This document shows, piece by piece, positions 17,553-26,536 of a DNA stretch of 64,000 nt. The stretch is from Gammaproteobacteria bacterium (GTDB lineage: Bacteria > Pseudomonadota > Gammaproteobacteria > Steroidobacterales > Woeseiaceae): the NCBI GenBank assembly GCA_022600955.1, contig JAHZJK010000024.1:1-64000 (forward strand). Direction: 5' to 3'. A program made the translations under genes and the position numbers. The notes under the pieces were generated by a model. The model did not search any database. It was not told the origin of the DNA and saw only the letters and a program-made list of their open reading frames with translations. Numbering within the stretch: position 1 is the first letter of the stretch; every line of letters starts with the position of its first letter.

Positions 17553-20044
17553 GGGCAGTTGTCTACGCATTGCGCAGTTTTGGCCGAGAGCTGCGCTCCG
17601 GCGAAGTGCTGGTGTTGCTGGCCGCAGTAGGACTTGCAGTTGCCGCATTGACCGCAGTTGGGTTCCTGACAGACCGAATCGGCAAAGCCGTCGCGCGACA
17701 GGCAAACGAAGTACTCGCCGCCGACTTGCGGCTACGCTCGCAGGAAAGAGTGCCGGATGAGTGGAGCGAGCTGGCAGCCGGGTATGGGTTGCAGACCGCC
17801 GAAACATTGTCGTTCCCGTCGGTGGTATACGCGGGTGACGAAAGTGCCCTGTCTTCAATCAAGGTGGTCAGTAGCCGTTACCCGTTGCGCGGCGCCGTGC
17901 GAGTTTCAGACTCAATGTTCGGTGAGCAACGGACCGTCGACAATATTCCGGCAACGGGTACGGTATGGGCGGACGGAGCGCTGCTCGCACGCGTGGGTGC
18001 CGATGTTGGCGATACGCTGGCCATTGGCGATCTCGATCTCACCGTGACCGCCGTACTGACGTATCGGCCGGACCAGTCGATCGGGTTTGCGTCGCTGGCG
18101 CCGTCGCTGTTGATGAACATAGACGATATCGATTCGAGTGGCCTGATCGGCGAAGGCAGTCGCGTGAGCTACGCACTGCTGGTTGCCGGTGATGATTCCG
18201 CCGTGGCCGGGTTCAATGAAGCAATTGTTGACGAGTTGCCCGATTCAGTGCGCATTCGCAGCCAGGAAGAAAGCGGTGAGCGGGCATACAACGCGGCGGA
18301 TCGCGCACAACGATTCCTGTCGTTGACGGCCGTGATCAGTTTGCTTCTCAGTGCCGTCGCCGTCGCAATGTCCGCGCGCCGTTTCGCACACAGGCGCATG
18401 GATACAGTTGCACTAATGAAGAGTCTCGGCGCAACTCAGGGATTTGTTATTTCGGTTGCGCTTGTACAGCTGGTCTTGCTGGGTGTCCTGGGCGTATTGC
18501 TCGGCAGCGTGATCGGTTTCGCCGCTGAACGACTGTTGTCGCTGATTCTTGTCGACCTGATTCAGGGTGATCTGCCGTCGCCCGGATTGCAGCCCGTAAT
18601 ACTGGCTTGCAGCAGCGCCTTCGTATTGTTGTTGGGATTTGCGCTGCCTTCCTTGCTGCAACTGCGAAACACGCCGCCATTGCGCGTGCTGCGTCATGAT
18701 GCGATGCCACCGGCGCCGTCACGGTTGCTGGTCGCTGGTTTGTCGCTCGCGGCGGTCGCTGCGTTGCTGTACCGCTCGGTCGGTGACGCACGGATGCTGA
18801 TGATTTTGATTGGCGGAATAATCGTGATTGCTGTGGCGCTGTATCTTGTGGGCCGCGGCATGGTGGCCCTGATAGGCCGGTTCCGTTCCGGTGTCGGCGT
18901 TGCCTGGCGCTACGGATTGGCGAACGTCGCAAGACGCGGTCGTGATAGCGCCGTGCAGGTCGTGGCGTTCGGGCTTGGCATTACCGTGTTGCTGTTGTTG
19001 ACCCTGGTTCGTACCGACCTGCTGGAGGGCTGGCGACAGACCCTCGATGAAGACGCACCCAATCACTTTCTGATTAACGTTCAGCCACAGGAGATCGACT
19101 CGGTCGCCGCGCTGTTTGCAGAGAACAATATTGAGTCGCCTGTGTTCACGCCGCTCGTGCGAGCGCGTATGTCGACGATAAACGGTGAGTCCGTGAAGGA
19201 GCGCGACTACCCTGCTGAGGATGGGCGCTGGTTCACGAGTCGTGAGCACAACCTCTCCTGGACTGCACAAATGAGTTCCAGCAATGAGCTCGTCGCGGGT
19301 GAGTTCTGGGCACCGGACTATACCGGCCAGCCGCTGGTTTCCATCGAGGAAGATGTCGCCCTGGAAACAGGACTGGGGTTGGGCGACGAGTTGATGTTCA
19401 TTGTCGCGGGGCGCGAGGTGGCGGCCGAGATCACCAGTATCCGTAAAATTAACTGGGACTCATTTCAGCCGAACTTTTTCGTCGTGTTCTCGCCGGGCGC
19501 GCTCGATGGGATGCCGACCACGTATATTTCGAGCACGCGCATTCCCGATGACAAAAAGCCCATGCTGGTCACGTTGGCCAGGCAGCACCCGAGCATTTCG
19601 GTGATCGACCTCGGGGCGATTCTGGAGCAGGTCAGAGGCATCATCGAGAAAGCGAGCCTGGCCGTGCAGGCTGTGTTCCTGTTCACAATACTCGCCGGCA
19701 TCGCTGTCTTGTTCGCCGCCGTTCAGTCAACAATTGATGAGCGCCGCTTCGAAAGCGCCATGTTGCGCGCTCTGGGAGCGCGGCGAAGCACGGTATTTGC
19801 CGGCGTCATGACCGAGTTCGCGGCACTTGGCACTGCGGCTGGCGTACTTGCGTCGGCGGGGGCATCGGTGCTCGCCTACCTGGTTGCGACACGCTTGTTC
19901 GAGCTGCCCTATACGTTCAGCCCGACGCTCTGGGTCGCCGGCGTTACTGCGGGCGTTCTTGTCGTTTGCGTTTCGGGCTACTTTGCAGCTCGCGGTGCCG
20001 TCAATGCGCGGCCCGCAGATGTGCTTCGCGGTAGCGGTGCATGA
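17549..20044 (+). CDS. ybbP: FtsX-like ABC permease YbbP
   Basis: An 831-residue inner-membrane permease with two FtsX/MacB-like blocks. An N-terminal helix (residues 20-42) and a large periplasmic domain are followed by a helix bundle from about 250 to 480, a second periplasmic region, and C-terminal helices around 705-825 with the FtsX-type segment RRFESAMLRALGARRSTVF. The start is GTG, overlapping the ybbA stop. The long periplasmic domains suggest coupling ATP hydrolysis to extraction or handling of an envelope substrate; neighbouring tesA is a plausible but unproven partner, as the pair is kept together in enterics. Confidence 0.9.
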   Translation: MRAVVYALRSFGRELRSGEVLVLLAAVGLAVAALTAVGFLTDRIGKAVARQANEVLAADLRLRSQERVPDEWSELAAGYGLQTAETLSFPSVVYAGDESALSSIKVVSSRYPLRGAVRVSDSMFGEQRTVDNIPATGTVWADGALLARVGADVGDTLAIGDLDLTVTAVLTYRPDQSIGFASLAPSLLMNIDDIDSSGLIGEGSRVSYALLVAGDDSAVAGFNEAIVDELPDSVRIRSQEESGERAYNAADRAQRFLSLTAVISLLLSAVAVAMSARRFAHRRMDTVALMKSLGATQGFVISVALVQLVLLGVLGVLLGSVIGFAAERLLSLILVDLIQGDLPSPGLQPVILACSSAFVLLLGFALPSLLQLRNTPPLRVLRHDAMPPAPSRLLVAGLSLAAVAALLYRSVGDARMLMILIGGIIVIAVALYLVGRGMVALIGRFRSGVGVAWRYGLANVARRGRDSAVQVVAFGLGITVLLLLTLVRTDLLEGWRQTLDEDAPNHFLINVQPQEIDSVAALFAENNIESPVFTPLVRARMSTINGESVKERDYPAEDGRWFTSREHNLSWTAQMSSSNELVAGEFWAPDYTGQPLVSIEEDVALETGLGLGDELMFIVAGREVAAEITSIRKINWDSFQPNFFVVFSPGALDGMPTTYISSTRIPDDKKPMLVTLARQHPSISVIDLGAILEQVRGIIEKASLAVQAVFLFTILAGIAVLFAAVQSTIDERRFESAMLRALGARRSTVFAGVMTEFAALGTAAGVLASAGASVLAYLVATRLFELPYTFSPTLWVAGVTAGVLVVCVSGYFAARGAVNARPADVLRGSGA

Positions 20045-20457
20045 GCAACCTGAAACTGTCCTGCGGTGTTGTGCTTGCGAGAGAAGCCGATCAGGGTTGG
20101 CAGACGCTGCTGCTGCGCGCATTCCATCACTGGGATTTTCCGAAGGGCATTCGTGAGGCAGGCGAGGAACCGTTACAGGCGGCATTGCGCGAAGTGGGTG
20201 AAGAAACCGGAATAGTTGATCTGGAGTTCGACTGGGGTGAGCGCTTTTTTGAGACGGGCCCCTATAGCAAGGGCAAGGTTGCGCGCTATTACCTTGCGCG
20301 CACGCAGCAACAGGACGTTGTCATGGGCATATCACCCGAGACTGGCGAGCCTGAGCACCATGAGTGGCGCTGGGTGAGTTTTGATGACGCCTATGACCTG
20401 GGGTCTCCACGTGTAAAACAGATCGTACAGTGGGCGCGGCAGGTGCTGGGCGCCTGA
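20041..20457 (+). CDS. Nudix hydrolase
   Basis: A 138-residue Nudix-fold hydrolase. The Nudix box GIREAGEEPLQAALREVGEETGIV matches GX5EX7REUXEEXGU in full, so the metal-binding catalytic site is intact. The rest resembles bis(5'-nucleosyl)-tetraphosphatase-type members (HHWDFPKGI before the box; KVARYYLAR and EWRWVSFDDA after). The substrate is a nucleoside diphosphate derivative, but which one cannot be read from sequence. Its ATG overlaps the ybbP stop by four bases. Confidence 0.87.
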   Translation: MSNLKLSCGVVLAREADQGWQTLLLRAFHHWDFPKGIREAGEEPLQAALREVGEETGIVDLEFDWGERFFETGPYSKGKVARYYLARTQQQDVVMGISPETGEPEHHEWRWVSFDDAYDLGSPRVKQIVQWARQVLGA

Positions 20458-20461
20458 GCCC

Positions 20462-21415
20462 TTACACCACCCGGTTGCGTCGGTTTCCTTCCAGAAATGC
20501 TTCGATGTTGGCGACAAGTTCGTCAATCGCAGCCTGCCGGGCCTCGTTCGTCGCCCAGGCAATGTGTGGCGTCACGATGAGGTTGGGGCTGGTGTAGTCG
20601 AGCAACGGGTCTCCTTTGACCGGAGGCTCTTGCGGCAGCACGTCGATCGCAGCAGCGGCGATTTGCCCAGTCTCTAATGCTTCCACCAGCGCCACAGAAT
20701 CCACCAGGCCGCCGCGCGCGGTATTGATCAGCAATGCGTCCGCTTTCATGCGCCGAAACTCATTGCCGCCGATAAGCCCTTTGGTTGCGTCGTTCAGGGG
20801 GCAATGCAGAGAGATTACGTCGGCGCGTTCCAGCAGCTCGGAAAATGCGACCCGGCCATCCGGGACCTCGTCATTGCCCGGGCGAGCAGCGACTAAAACC
20901 TGCATGCCAAAGCTCTCGGCAATGCGCGCAACGCCCTTGCCAAGCTCACCCCATCCGACAATGCCGAGAGTCATGGAAGACAATTCGCGTATCGGGTAGG
21001 ACAACAGGCAAAAATCGTCAGAGCGCTGCCACTCGCCCACCCGTACGGCCTCGCCATAAGCGCGCAGGTTATGCGTCAGGTTTAACAGGCAGGCGAAGAC
21101 ATGTTCAGCGACAGACTGCGTGCAGTAGCCGCGGATATTACATACCGCGACGCCATGACTCCTGGCAGCCTCCAGGTCGATGTTGTCGGTACCCGTCGCC
21201 GTCAGGCCGATAAATCGCAAGTCCGGATTCTGAGCCAGCAGTTCATCAGTCAGGCGAAGCTTGTTCGTAAGAACAAATTCAACGTCGCGGATGCGGTCTG
21301 CCACCTGCTCGTCATCGGTGACATCGTATACCTGCAATTCCGGGAGGAGCGCGTGCATAGCGGTCATGTCGAGGCCGGGACCCATGGTGGCATAGTCGAG
21401 AAACACGGCTTTCAT
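20462..21415 (-). CDS. D-2-hydroxyacid dehydrogenase (NAD-binding)
   Basis: A 317-residue member of the D-isomer-specific 2-hydroxyacid dehydrogenase family (hydroxypyruvate/glycerate or phosphoglycerate dehydrogenase-like). The Rossmann motif is GIVGWGELGKGVARIAESFG. The catalytic Arg is in LINTARGGLVD, the Glu in DVLPQEPPV and the His in VTPHIAWAT. It interconverts a 2-oxoacid and the D-2-hydroxyacid with NAD(P)H; glyoxylate/hydroxypyruvate reduction is the commonest role of this length class. It is divergent from the YcgN gene with 38 bases between. Confidence 0.9.
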   Translation of the reverse strand: MKAVFLDYATMGPGLDMTAMHALLPELQVYDVTDDEQVADRIRDVEFVLTNKLRLTDELLAQNPDLRFIGLTATGTDNIDLEAARSHGVAVCNIRGYCTQSVAEHVFACLLNLTHNLRAYGEAVRVGEWQRSDDFCLLSYPIRELSSMTLGIVGWGELGKGVARIAESFGMQVLVAARPGNDEVPDGRVAFSELLERADVISLHCPLNDATKGLIGGNEFRRMKADALLINTARGGLVDSVALVEALETGQIAAAAIDVLPQEPPVKGDPLLDYTSPNLIVTPHIAWATNEARQAAIDELVANIEAFLEGNRRNRVV

Positions 21416-21453
21416 ATGGCTATTCGCTGCTTAGTGTCGCAAAGTACCGCAAC

Positions 21454-21894
21454 ATGAACGATCAATTCTGGAAACGCAAATCACTGGCGGAGATGTCATC
21501 AGACGAGTGGGAGTCTCTGTGTGATGGTTGCGCGCTCTGTTGCATGCACAAGGTCGAGGATGACGAAACCGGCGAGGTGTTCTATACCGATGTTGCCTGT
21601 CGCTTGCTGGACCTGAAGAGCTGCCGTTGCAGTGACTACGCAAATCGTACCCGCGAGGTCACGGAGTGTCTGTCGTTGTCACTGGATGAGCCCGAGGCAT
21701 TTCAGTGGCTGCCAGCGACCTGTGCGTACCGTCGCCTGTCCGAGGGGCGGGGCCTTGCGGCCTGGCACCCGTTGATCAGCGGTGATCCCGAGTCTGTCCA
21801 TGTCGCCGGAATTTCAATGCGGGATTCAGCCGTTTCGGAGAATGAGACTCTCGAATGGAGCGTGCTGCGCAAACTGGGCGAAACCAGCGACTAG
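21454..21894 (+). CDS. ycgN: YcgN family cysteine-cluster protein (UPF0260)
   Basis: A 146-residue small cytosolic protein. It has the family's cysteine arrangement, CDGCALCCMHKVED followed by CRLLDLKSCRCSDY and a later C in PATCAYRRL, which suggests metal or Fe-S binding. It has no experimentally settled function that I know of. The N-terminus FWKRKSLAEMSSDEWESLCDGC is typical of the family, which supports this start. A nitroreductase follows 36 bases downstream. Confidence 0.9.
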   Translation: MNDQFWKRKSLAEMSSDEWESLCDGCALCCMHKVEDDETGEVFYTDVACRLLDLKSCRCSDYANRTREVTECLSLSLDEPEAFQWLPATCAYRRLSEGRGLAAWHPLISGDPESVHVAGISMRDSAVSENETLEWSVLRKLGETSD

Positions 21895-21930
21895 CACAGG
21901 TACAATCGCGGCAAATGAAAAGGGGGGCAT

Positions 21931-22605
21931 GTGAGTAACTATCCGACAATTCCGCTGCAGCAATACCGCGAGTATCCGCTCGTTGAGATGCGGCAACGAC
22001 TCAATGACTTTTATGAAGACATTAACCGCCGGCGTACGGTTCGTGATTTTTCAGATCGCCCCGTCCCGCGTGACCTTATAGAGACGGCGCTGAAGGCGGC
22101 GAACACAGCGCCGAGCGGCGCCAACCTGCAGCCCTGGCACTTTGCGGTTGTCAGCGGACCGAAGACCAAGCGCAAGATTCGCGAGGCCGCCGAGGTTGAA
22201 GAGCGTGAGTTCTATGAGCACCGTGCGTCAGACGAATGGCTGTCCGCACTCGCACCCCTGGGTACTGACGAGCACAAGCCGTTTCTGGAGACGGCGCCCT
22301 ACCTGATTGCTGTTTTTCTGCAGAAGTTCGGCGAGCTTGAGGACGGCCGAAAGGTAAAACACTACTACCCGGCGGAATCGACCGGGCTCGCGACGGGCAT
22401 ACTGATCACTGCTCTGCACCAGGCCGGCCTTGCGACATTGACGCATACGCCAAGTCCGATGAAATTCCTGAACGAAATCCTCGGCCGGCCAAAAAGTGAG
22501 CGACCATTCCTGCTGCTCGTAACGGGCTACCCTGACGAAAGCGCCCGGGTGCCTGATATCCAGCGAAAGCCTCTTGAGGAGTTTGCGAGCTTTATCGAAG
22601 ACTAG
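21931..22605 (+). CDS. nitroreductase-family FMN oxidoreductase
   Basis: A 224-residue FMN-dependent oxidoreductase. The N-terminal FMN-binding [18 protein letters not shown] and the [16 protein letters not shown] segment are diagnostic. A C-terminal [23 protein letters not shown] helix and a final GYPDES motif complete the fold. The closest subgroup by pattern is the BluB/iodotyrosine-deiodinase-like branch, but the sequence does not decide between nitroreduction, dehalogenation and flavin destruction. The GTG start has AAGGGGGG upstream. Confidence 0.87.
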   Translation: MSNYPTIPLQQYREYPLVEMRQRLNDFYEDINRRRTVRDFSDRPVPRDLIETALKAANTAPSGANLQPWHFAVVSGPKTKRKIREAAEVEEREFYEHRASDEWLSALAPLGTDEHKPFLETAPYLIAVFLQKFGELEDGRKVKHYYPAESTGLATGILITALHQAGLATLTHTPSPMKFLNEILGRPKSERPFLLLVTGYPDESARVPDIQRKPLEEFASFIED

Positions 22606-22614
22606 GGGTGTGCG

Positions 22615-24099
22615 CTACGGCTCAACGGCGGGCGCCGTGAACTGCAGGAAGCCATCTTCCAGCGCGTCTTCCTGTATCGATTTCTTGTCCACGGTGTAGT
22701 TCTGGGTATTGATCCAGGGAGGCCGATTGCCCTGTTTCGGCAGCAGGTGCGATTTTCGGTGGATATAGCCTGACGAAAAACCTTCAATCCAGTCCTTGCC
22801 GGCGACGTCCTTGTCGCAGTCCTGCAGGCGCGGCGTGCACTGGCGCGTGCCCGTTTCGGCCATGTGCTTAAGCAGGCGGCACGAATACTCGGCTGTCAGA
22901 TCTGCCTTGAGCGTCCAGGATGCATTGATGTAACCAAACGTCGAGATCAGGTTGGGCACATCAGAAAACATCATCGCCTTGTACGAGAAGCTCCTGGAAA
23001 GGTCGAGTGGGCGCTCGTCTATACTGATCTGCACGTCCCCGAGTACGCAAAGATCCAACCCGGTTGCCATAACGACAACGTCGGCCGAAAGCTCTTCGCC
23101 GGAATCGAGACGTATGCCGTCCGGTGTGAATTCGGTGATGGTATCGGTGACAACTGATGCGCGGCCATCGCGGATCGTGTGAAAGAAGTCACCATTGGGG
23201 GCGAGGCAAAGACGCTGGTCCCAGGGGCCGTAGCGCGGCGTGAAGTGTTTGTCGAAATCGATATCGGTGTCTTTCCCGATCTCCTTGCGCGCCATCTTTA
23301 GCAACGTCTTTTGCATTTTCTGCGGGGCTTTCTTGCTGCGCCAGTAGATCCATCTCTGGAACTGAATATTCTTCCAGCGAGTCGCCGAGTACGCGATCTT
23401 GTCTGGCAGCAGCCATTGCAGCAGTCTCGCTATCCAGTCGACATCCGGGACGGCAGCTATGTAGGTGGGTGAGCGCTGCAGCATCACCACGTGCGCGGCT
23501 TTCTCAGCCATTGCCGGGAGCAGCGTCACCGCGGTTGCACCCGAGCCGATGATGACAACCTGCTTGTCACTGTAGTCCATGTCGGCAGGCCAGTGTTGTG
23601 GATGCACAATTTCGCCACGGAAGTCCTCGCGACCTGCAAACTGCGGTTCATATCCCTGCTCGTAGTTGTAGTAGCCGGAGCACATGGATAAGAAGTTGCA
23701 GCGAATCAGTCGGGTGTCGCCCGTGGCTTTGTCCAGGGTCGCGAGGGTCCAGAGCGCGTCCTGGCTCGACCATTTTGCTGAAACGACGGCTTGCTGGTAG
23801 CGAATATTACGGTCGATGCCTGCTTCAGATGCTGTCTCTTGAATGTATTTCAGAATAGAGGGACCGTCGGCAATAGCCTTGCCCTCCTTCCATGGCCTGA
23901 AGCGGTAGCCAAGCGTGTACATGTCGCTGTCCGAACGTATTCCGGGATAGCGAAACAGGTCCCACGTGCCGCCCATCGACTCCCGTCCCTCAAGTACCAG
24001 GTAACTCCTGTCCGGACACTTGTCCTGCAAATGCCAGGCGGCACCGATGCCAGCCAGTCCTGCGCCGACGATGACGACATCAAAATACTCTTCGCTCAT
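22615..24099 (-). CDS. flavin-containing monooxygenase, Baeyer-Villiger type
   Basis: A 494-residue NADPH/FAD monooxygenase. The FAD-binding motif VIVGAGLAGIGAAWHL is at the N-terminus, a second Rossmann motif is VIIGSGATAVTLLPAM, and the BVMO fingerprint FxGxxxHxxxWP appears as FRGEIVHPQHWP near residue 155. Such enzymes insert oxygen into ketones or oxidise soft heteroatoms. The track start (24111) is four codons longer; MSEEYFDVVIVG at 24099 is the normal N-terminus. It is divergent from an SDR, an arrangement suggestive of alcohol-ketone-ester catabolism. Confidence 0.88.
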   Translation of the reverse strand: MSEEYFDVVIVGAGLAGIGAAWHLQDKCPDRSYLVLEGRESMGGTWDLFRYPGIRSDSDMYTLGYRFRPWKEGKAIADGPSILKYIQETASEAGIDRNIRYQQAVVSAKWSSQDALWTLATLDKATGDTRLIRCNFLSMCSGYYNYEQGYEPQFAGREDFRGEIVHPQHWPADMDYSDKQVVIIGSGATAVTLLPAMAEKAAHVVMLQRSPTYIAAVPDVDWIARLLQWLLPDKIAYSATRWKNIQFQRWIYWRSKKAPQKMQKTLLKMARKEIGKDTDIDFDKHFTPRYGPWDQRLCLAPNGDFFHTIRDGRASVVTDTITEFTPDGIRLDSGEELSADVVVMATGLDLCVLGDVQISIDERPLDLSRSFSYKAMMFSDVPNLISTFGYINASWTLKADLTAEYSCRLLKHMAETGTRQCTPRLQDCDKDVAGKDWIEGFSSGYIHRKSHLLPKQGNRPPWINTQNYTVDKKSIQEDALEDGFLQFTAPAVEP

Positions 24100-24185
24100 G
24101 CACGACAGCATCCCACAAATCTACCGGGCAGCGAAGTGTGCGGCGATGCAGTAAGATTGCTGACCGTTTTCCAAAAGCATCAGCC

Positions 24186-24998
24186 ATGACGAATCCAGCA
24201 AACAAGACAGTCCTGATTACCGGTGCCGGCGGCGGCTTCGGGCAACAACTGGTGCGTCAGTTTCGCGCGACAGGTGCGAAGCTGATTCTCACGGATGTTA
24301 CTGACAGTGCTCTTCAAGATGTTATCAGTGCGGCCGGCGATCATCTTGTCGCCTCGGTTGCTGCCGACCTCGCCTCGGAAGAGGGTTGCGATTCGGTTGC
24401 AGCGACGTGCAAAGACCATGGTGTGATACCGGATATCCTGGTCAACAACGCAGGCGTTGGTTTTTCCGGGCGCCTGGACAAGGTGCCTCGAGACAAGTGG
24501 GAAAGCCTCATGCAACTGAACCTGCTGGCACCGATGCGACTCTGCAACGCGTTTCTACCCGAGATGATCGAACGTGGCAGCGGGCATATCCTGAACGTTT
24601 CGTCTCTTGCCGGGTGGGTTGGATCAAGAGGCATGTCCGCCTACTGTGCGTCCAAGTTCGGTCTGCGTGGTTTCGGCATTGCCCTCGCTGCCGATCTCGA
24701 CCGAACCGGCGTCCAGGTGACCAATATCTACCCGTGTTTCAGCCAGACACCGATTCTCGACTCACCACAGTATGGCGAGGAGAAACCACGCAGCGTTCCC
24801 GCCAACCTGATCTCGGATCCCGCCGATGTCGTTGCTCGCATGATAGACGGTGTGCGTCGTAATCGACTGCATGTTTTTCCGGACAAGCATGCGCGTCGAA
24901 TTCATTACGTTACGCGGTTCGCGCCATGGCTACTGCCAATACTTGATCGTCGCTTGCAGGCCCAGGCGACAAAAGCCGGATCAACTTCGTCCGCATAA
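24186..24998 (+). CDS. short-chain dehydrogenase/reductase
   Basis: A 270-residue classical SDR. The cofactor loop is VLITGAGGGFGQQLV, NNAG is present in ILVNNAGVGFSG, the catalytic Ser lies in LNVSSLAGWVG, and the Tyr-Lys pair in SAYCASKFGL. It oxidises or reduces an alcohol/ketone with NAD(P)(H). The ATG at 24186 (MTNPANKTVLITG) is preferred over the longer GTG reading from 24138. It is divergent from the Baeyer-Villiger-type monooxygenase, so a hydroxy/keto substrate shared by the two is a reasonable inference. Confidence 0.88.
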   Translation: MTNPANKTVLITGAGGGFGQQLVRQFRATGAKLILTDVTDSALQDVISAAGDHLVASVAADLASEEGCDSVAATCKDHGVIPDILVNNAGVGFSGRLDKVPRDKWESLMQLNLLAPMRLCNAFLPEMIERGSGHILNVSSLAGWVGSRGMSAYCASKFGLRGFGIALAADLDRTGVQVTNIYPCFSQTPILDSPQYGEEKPRSVPANLISDPADVVARMIDGVRRNRLHVFPDKHARRIHYVTRFAPWLLPILDRRLQAQATKAGSTSSA

Positions 24999-25011
24999 TG
25001 CCGGACGAAGT
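24984..25011. terminator. hairpin between convergent SDR genes
   Basis: ACTTCGTCCG-CATAATGC-CGGACGAAGT is a perfect 10-bp inverted repeat with an 8-base loop that contains the stop codon of the upstream SDR. It lies between two convergent genes and could end transcription from either side. Neither strand has a proper T-run, so a pure intrinsic terminator is doubtful; it may act with Rho or as a 3'-end stabiliser. Confidence 0.5.
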
Positions 25012-25031
25012 CAATCTGGCCAGGTCAGGCG

Positions 25032-25991
25032 TCACTCGGCAGGGGCATCGCCGGCGAGTGCTTCATCCAGCAATTTGATCAGACCGTCGCGATCGTAGCT
25101 ATACGGTCCCCACTGGTTTAGCTGCACGAGCTCATTGACCTTCGTGCGTATGGTGAATTCCTGCTCGCCCATGTTCGGAACAACGACGTAACGACGCAGC
25201 GGCTGGTCATCGAACAATGCATGCATGAAGGCTGTTGAAACTTCATCGGGTTCTTTGAACGACAACTCGCGCGCGGCCGTTTTTTCGTACTGTTCTTTCA
25301 TCTCCGCTGTCATTTCAGCACCGGCCGCTTTTTCCTGTTCCTGAGCGCGTGCAACGCTGCTGCGGCGGATATTGGACTTGTAGTTGCCCGGTTCGACGAC
25401 ACTCACGTGCACACCCAGCGGCGCCATTTCAGTCGCAAACGAGTCCGTGAACGCTTCGATCCAGTGCTTGCTTCCGGAATACGCGCTGAAACCCGGTATT
25501 GACGAGATTGTTCCCGCGATCGATCCGGTCGTCACGATACGACCTTTTGATTCGATAACCAGCGGCGCGAATGCCTGGCTCGTACGGTAAACACCTTCTA
25601 CATTCACGGCGTAAACAAAAGACTGATCTTCAATCGCCCCTTCGACGACATTGTCGCCACCACCGACACCGGCGTTGTTAACGAGTGCGTACAGTCCTGA
25701 GCCATTTTCGCGAATCATCGCGGCTGCCGCATCGACCTGTTCCTGGCTTGTGACATCGAGTTTCACTGCAGTTACGTTGTCGATCGCATTCAGTGCCGCG
25801 AGGTCCTTGTCCTTACGTGCGCCGGCGTAGACGTGATAGCCGTTCTCAGCCAGCGTTTCGGCGAGGTTTCGTCCGATGCCTGTGCTTGCGCCCGTGATCA
25901 GAATGGATTTCTGCTGGTCGGCGGCGCTGGCCTGGGGAAGCGCCAGGAAAAGCGCGGCAAAAACGAGGGTGAACTGAATAAACCTGTGCAT
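25032..25991 (-). CDS. short-chain dehydrogenase with N-terminal signal peptide
   Basis: A 319-residue SDR preceded by a convincing Sec-type signal (MHRFIQFTLVFAALFLALPQASA-ADQQ). The mature part is a classical SDR: SILITGASTGIGRNLAE, NNAG in LVNNAGVGGGD, the catalytic Ser in GSIAGTISS, and the Tyr-Lys pair in SAYSGSKHWIEAF. The C-terminal third has an E/K-rich insertion (RAQEQEKAAGAEMTAEMKEQYEKTAARE). NAD(P)-dependent enzymes are not expected in the periplasm, so either the N-terminus is an anchor holding the enzyme on the cytoplasmic face or the protein uses a bound cofactor. The enzyme class is certain, the location is not. Confidence 0.85.
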   Translation of the reverse strand: MHRFIQFTLVFAALFLALPQASAADQQKSILITGASTGIGRNLAETLAENGYHVYAGARKDKDLAALNAIDNVTAVKLDVTSQEQVDAAAAMIRENGSGLYALVNNAGVGGGDNVVEGAIEDQSFVYAVNVEGVYRTSQAFAPLVIESKGRIVTTGSIAGTISSIPGFSAYSGSKHWIEAFTDSFATEMAPLGVHVSVVEPGNYKSNIRRSSVARAQEQEKAAGAEMTAEMKEQYEKTAARELSFKEPDEVSTAFMHALFDDQPLRRYVVVPNMGEQEFTIRTKVNELVQLNQWGPYSYDRDGLIKLLDEALAGDAPAE

Positions 25992-26077
25992 GACATTGAC
26001 CTTTTTGTTCTTGGTGGGGGCGACACTAGCATATTCGGGTGGGAACCCGGTCTGAATGAGCTGCCTGAGGTATATTT

Positions 26078-26536
26078 GTGGCTATGAGGTTCGCCAATAC
26101 CATTAGAGAGGCAACAGTCATCGTTCGTTCTGTTGCCCTGCCGGTACTATTCATTGCAACACTGTCGCCAGCTGCGCACGCAGAGATATTCACGTGTACT
26201 GATGAGTTTGGCAATGTGGCGTATCTGCAGACGCCGTGTCCGGAAAAAAAGGCGCAAGAGTCTCCAGCCGCGGATGGCAATGATACCCTTGATGTCGATG
26301 AAACCGAGGTTAAGCCTGCGACGGAGTTACCGGTCGAGTTGCGCCCGCCTGAGGTACAGGTTCCGTCATCGCGGCAGCCTGACGAACAGCTGGATGCCTG
26401 CAAGAAACGTTTTCGCGACCAGATCGATGCAATCGATCTTGAAATTCGGGCAGATTTTTCGCCGTCAAAAGGCGAAGAGTACAAGGCCAGGCTCAAGGTG
26501 CTTACCCGACAACTTCGGGCCTGCGGTCAGAGTTAG
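26078..26536 (+). CDS. DUF4124-type exported small protein
   Basis: A 152-residue secreted or periplasmic protein. The signal peptide ends near LSPAAHAEIF and is followed directly by the DUF4124 pattern EIFTCTDEFGNVAYLQTPCPEKK (the W/Y-x-D-x-x-G-x-x-x-Y module). The C-terminal half is helical and charged, with two further cysteines (LDACKKRF, RQLRACGQS) that could pair. No function is established for the domain. A GTG at 26078 has TGAGG 7 bases upstream and is preferred to the ATG two codons on. Its TAG overlaps the ppc stop codon by two bases. Confidence 0.8.
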   Translation: MAMRFANTIREATVIVRSVALPVLFIATLSPAAHAEIFTCTDEFGNVAYLQTPCPEKKAQESPAADGNDTLDVDETEVKPATELPVELRPPEVQVPSSRQPDEQLDACKKRFRDQIDAIDLEIRADFSPSKGEEYKARLKVLTRQLRACGQS

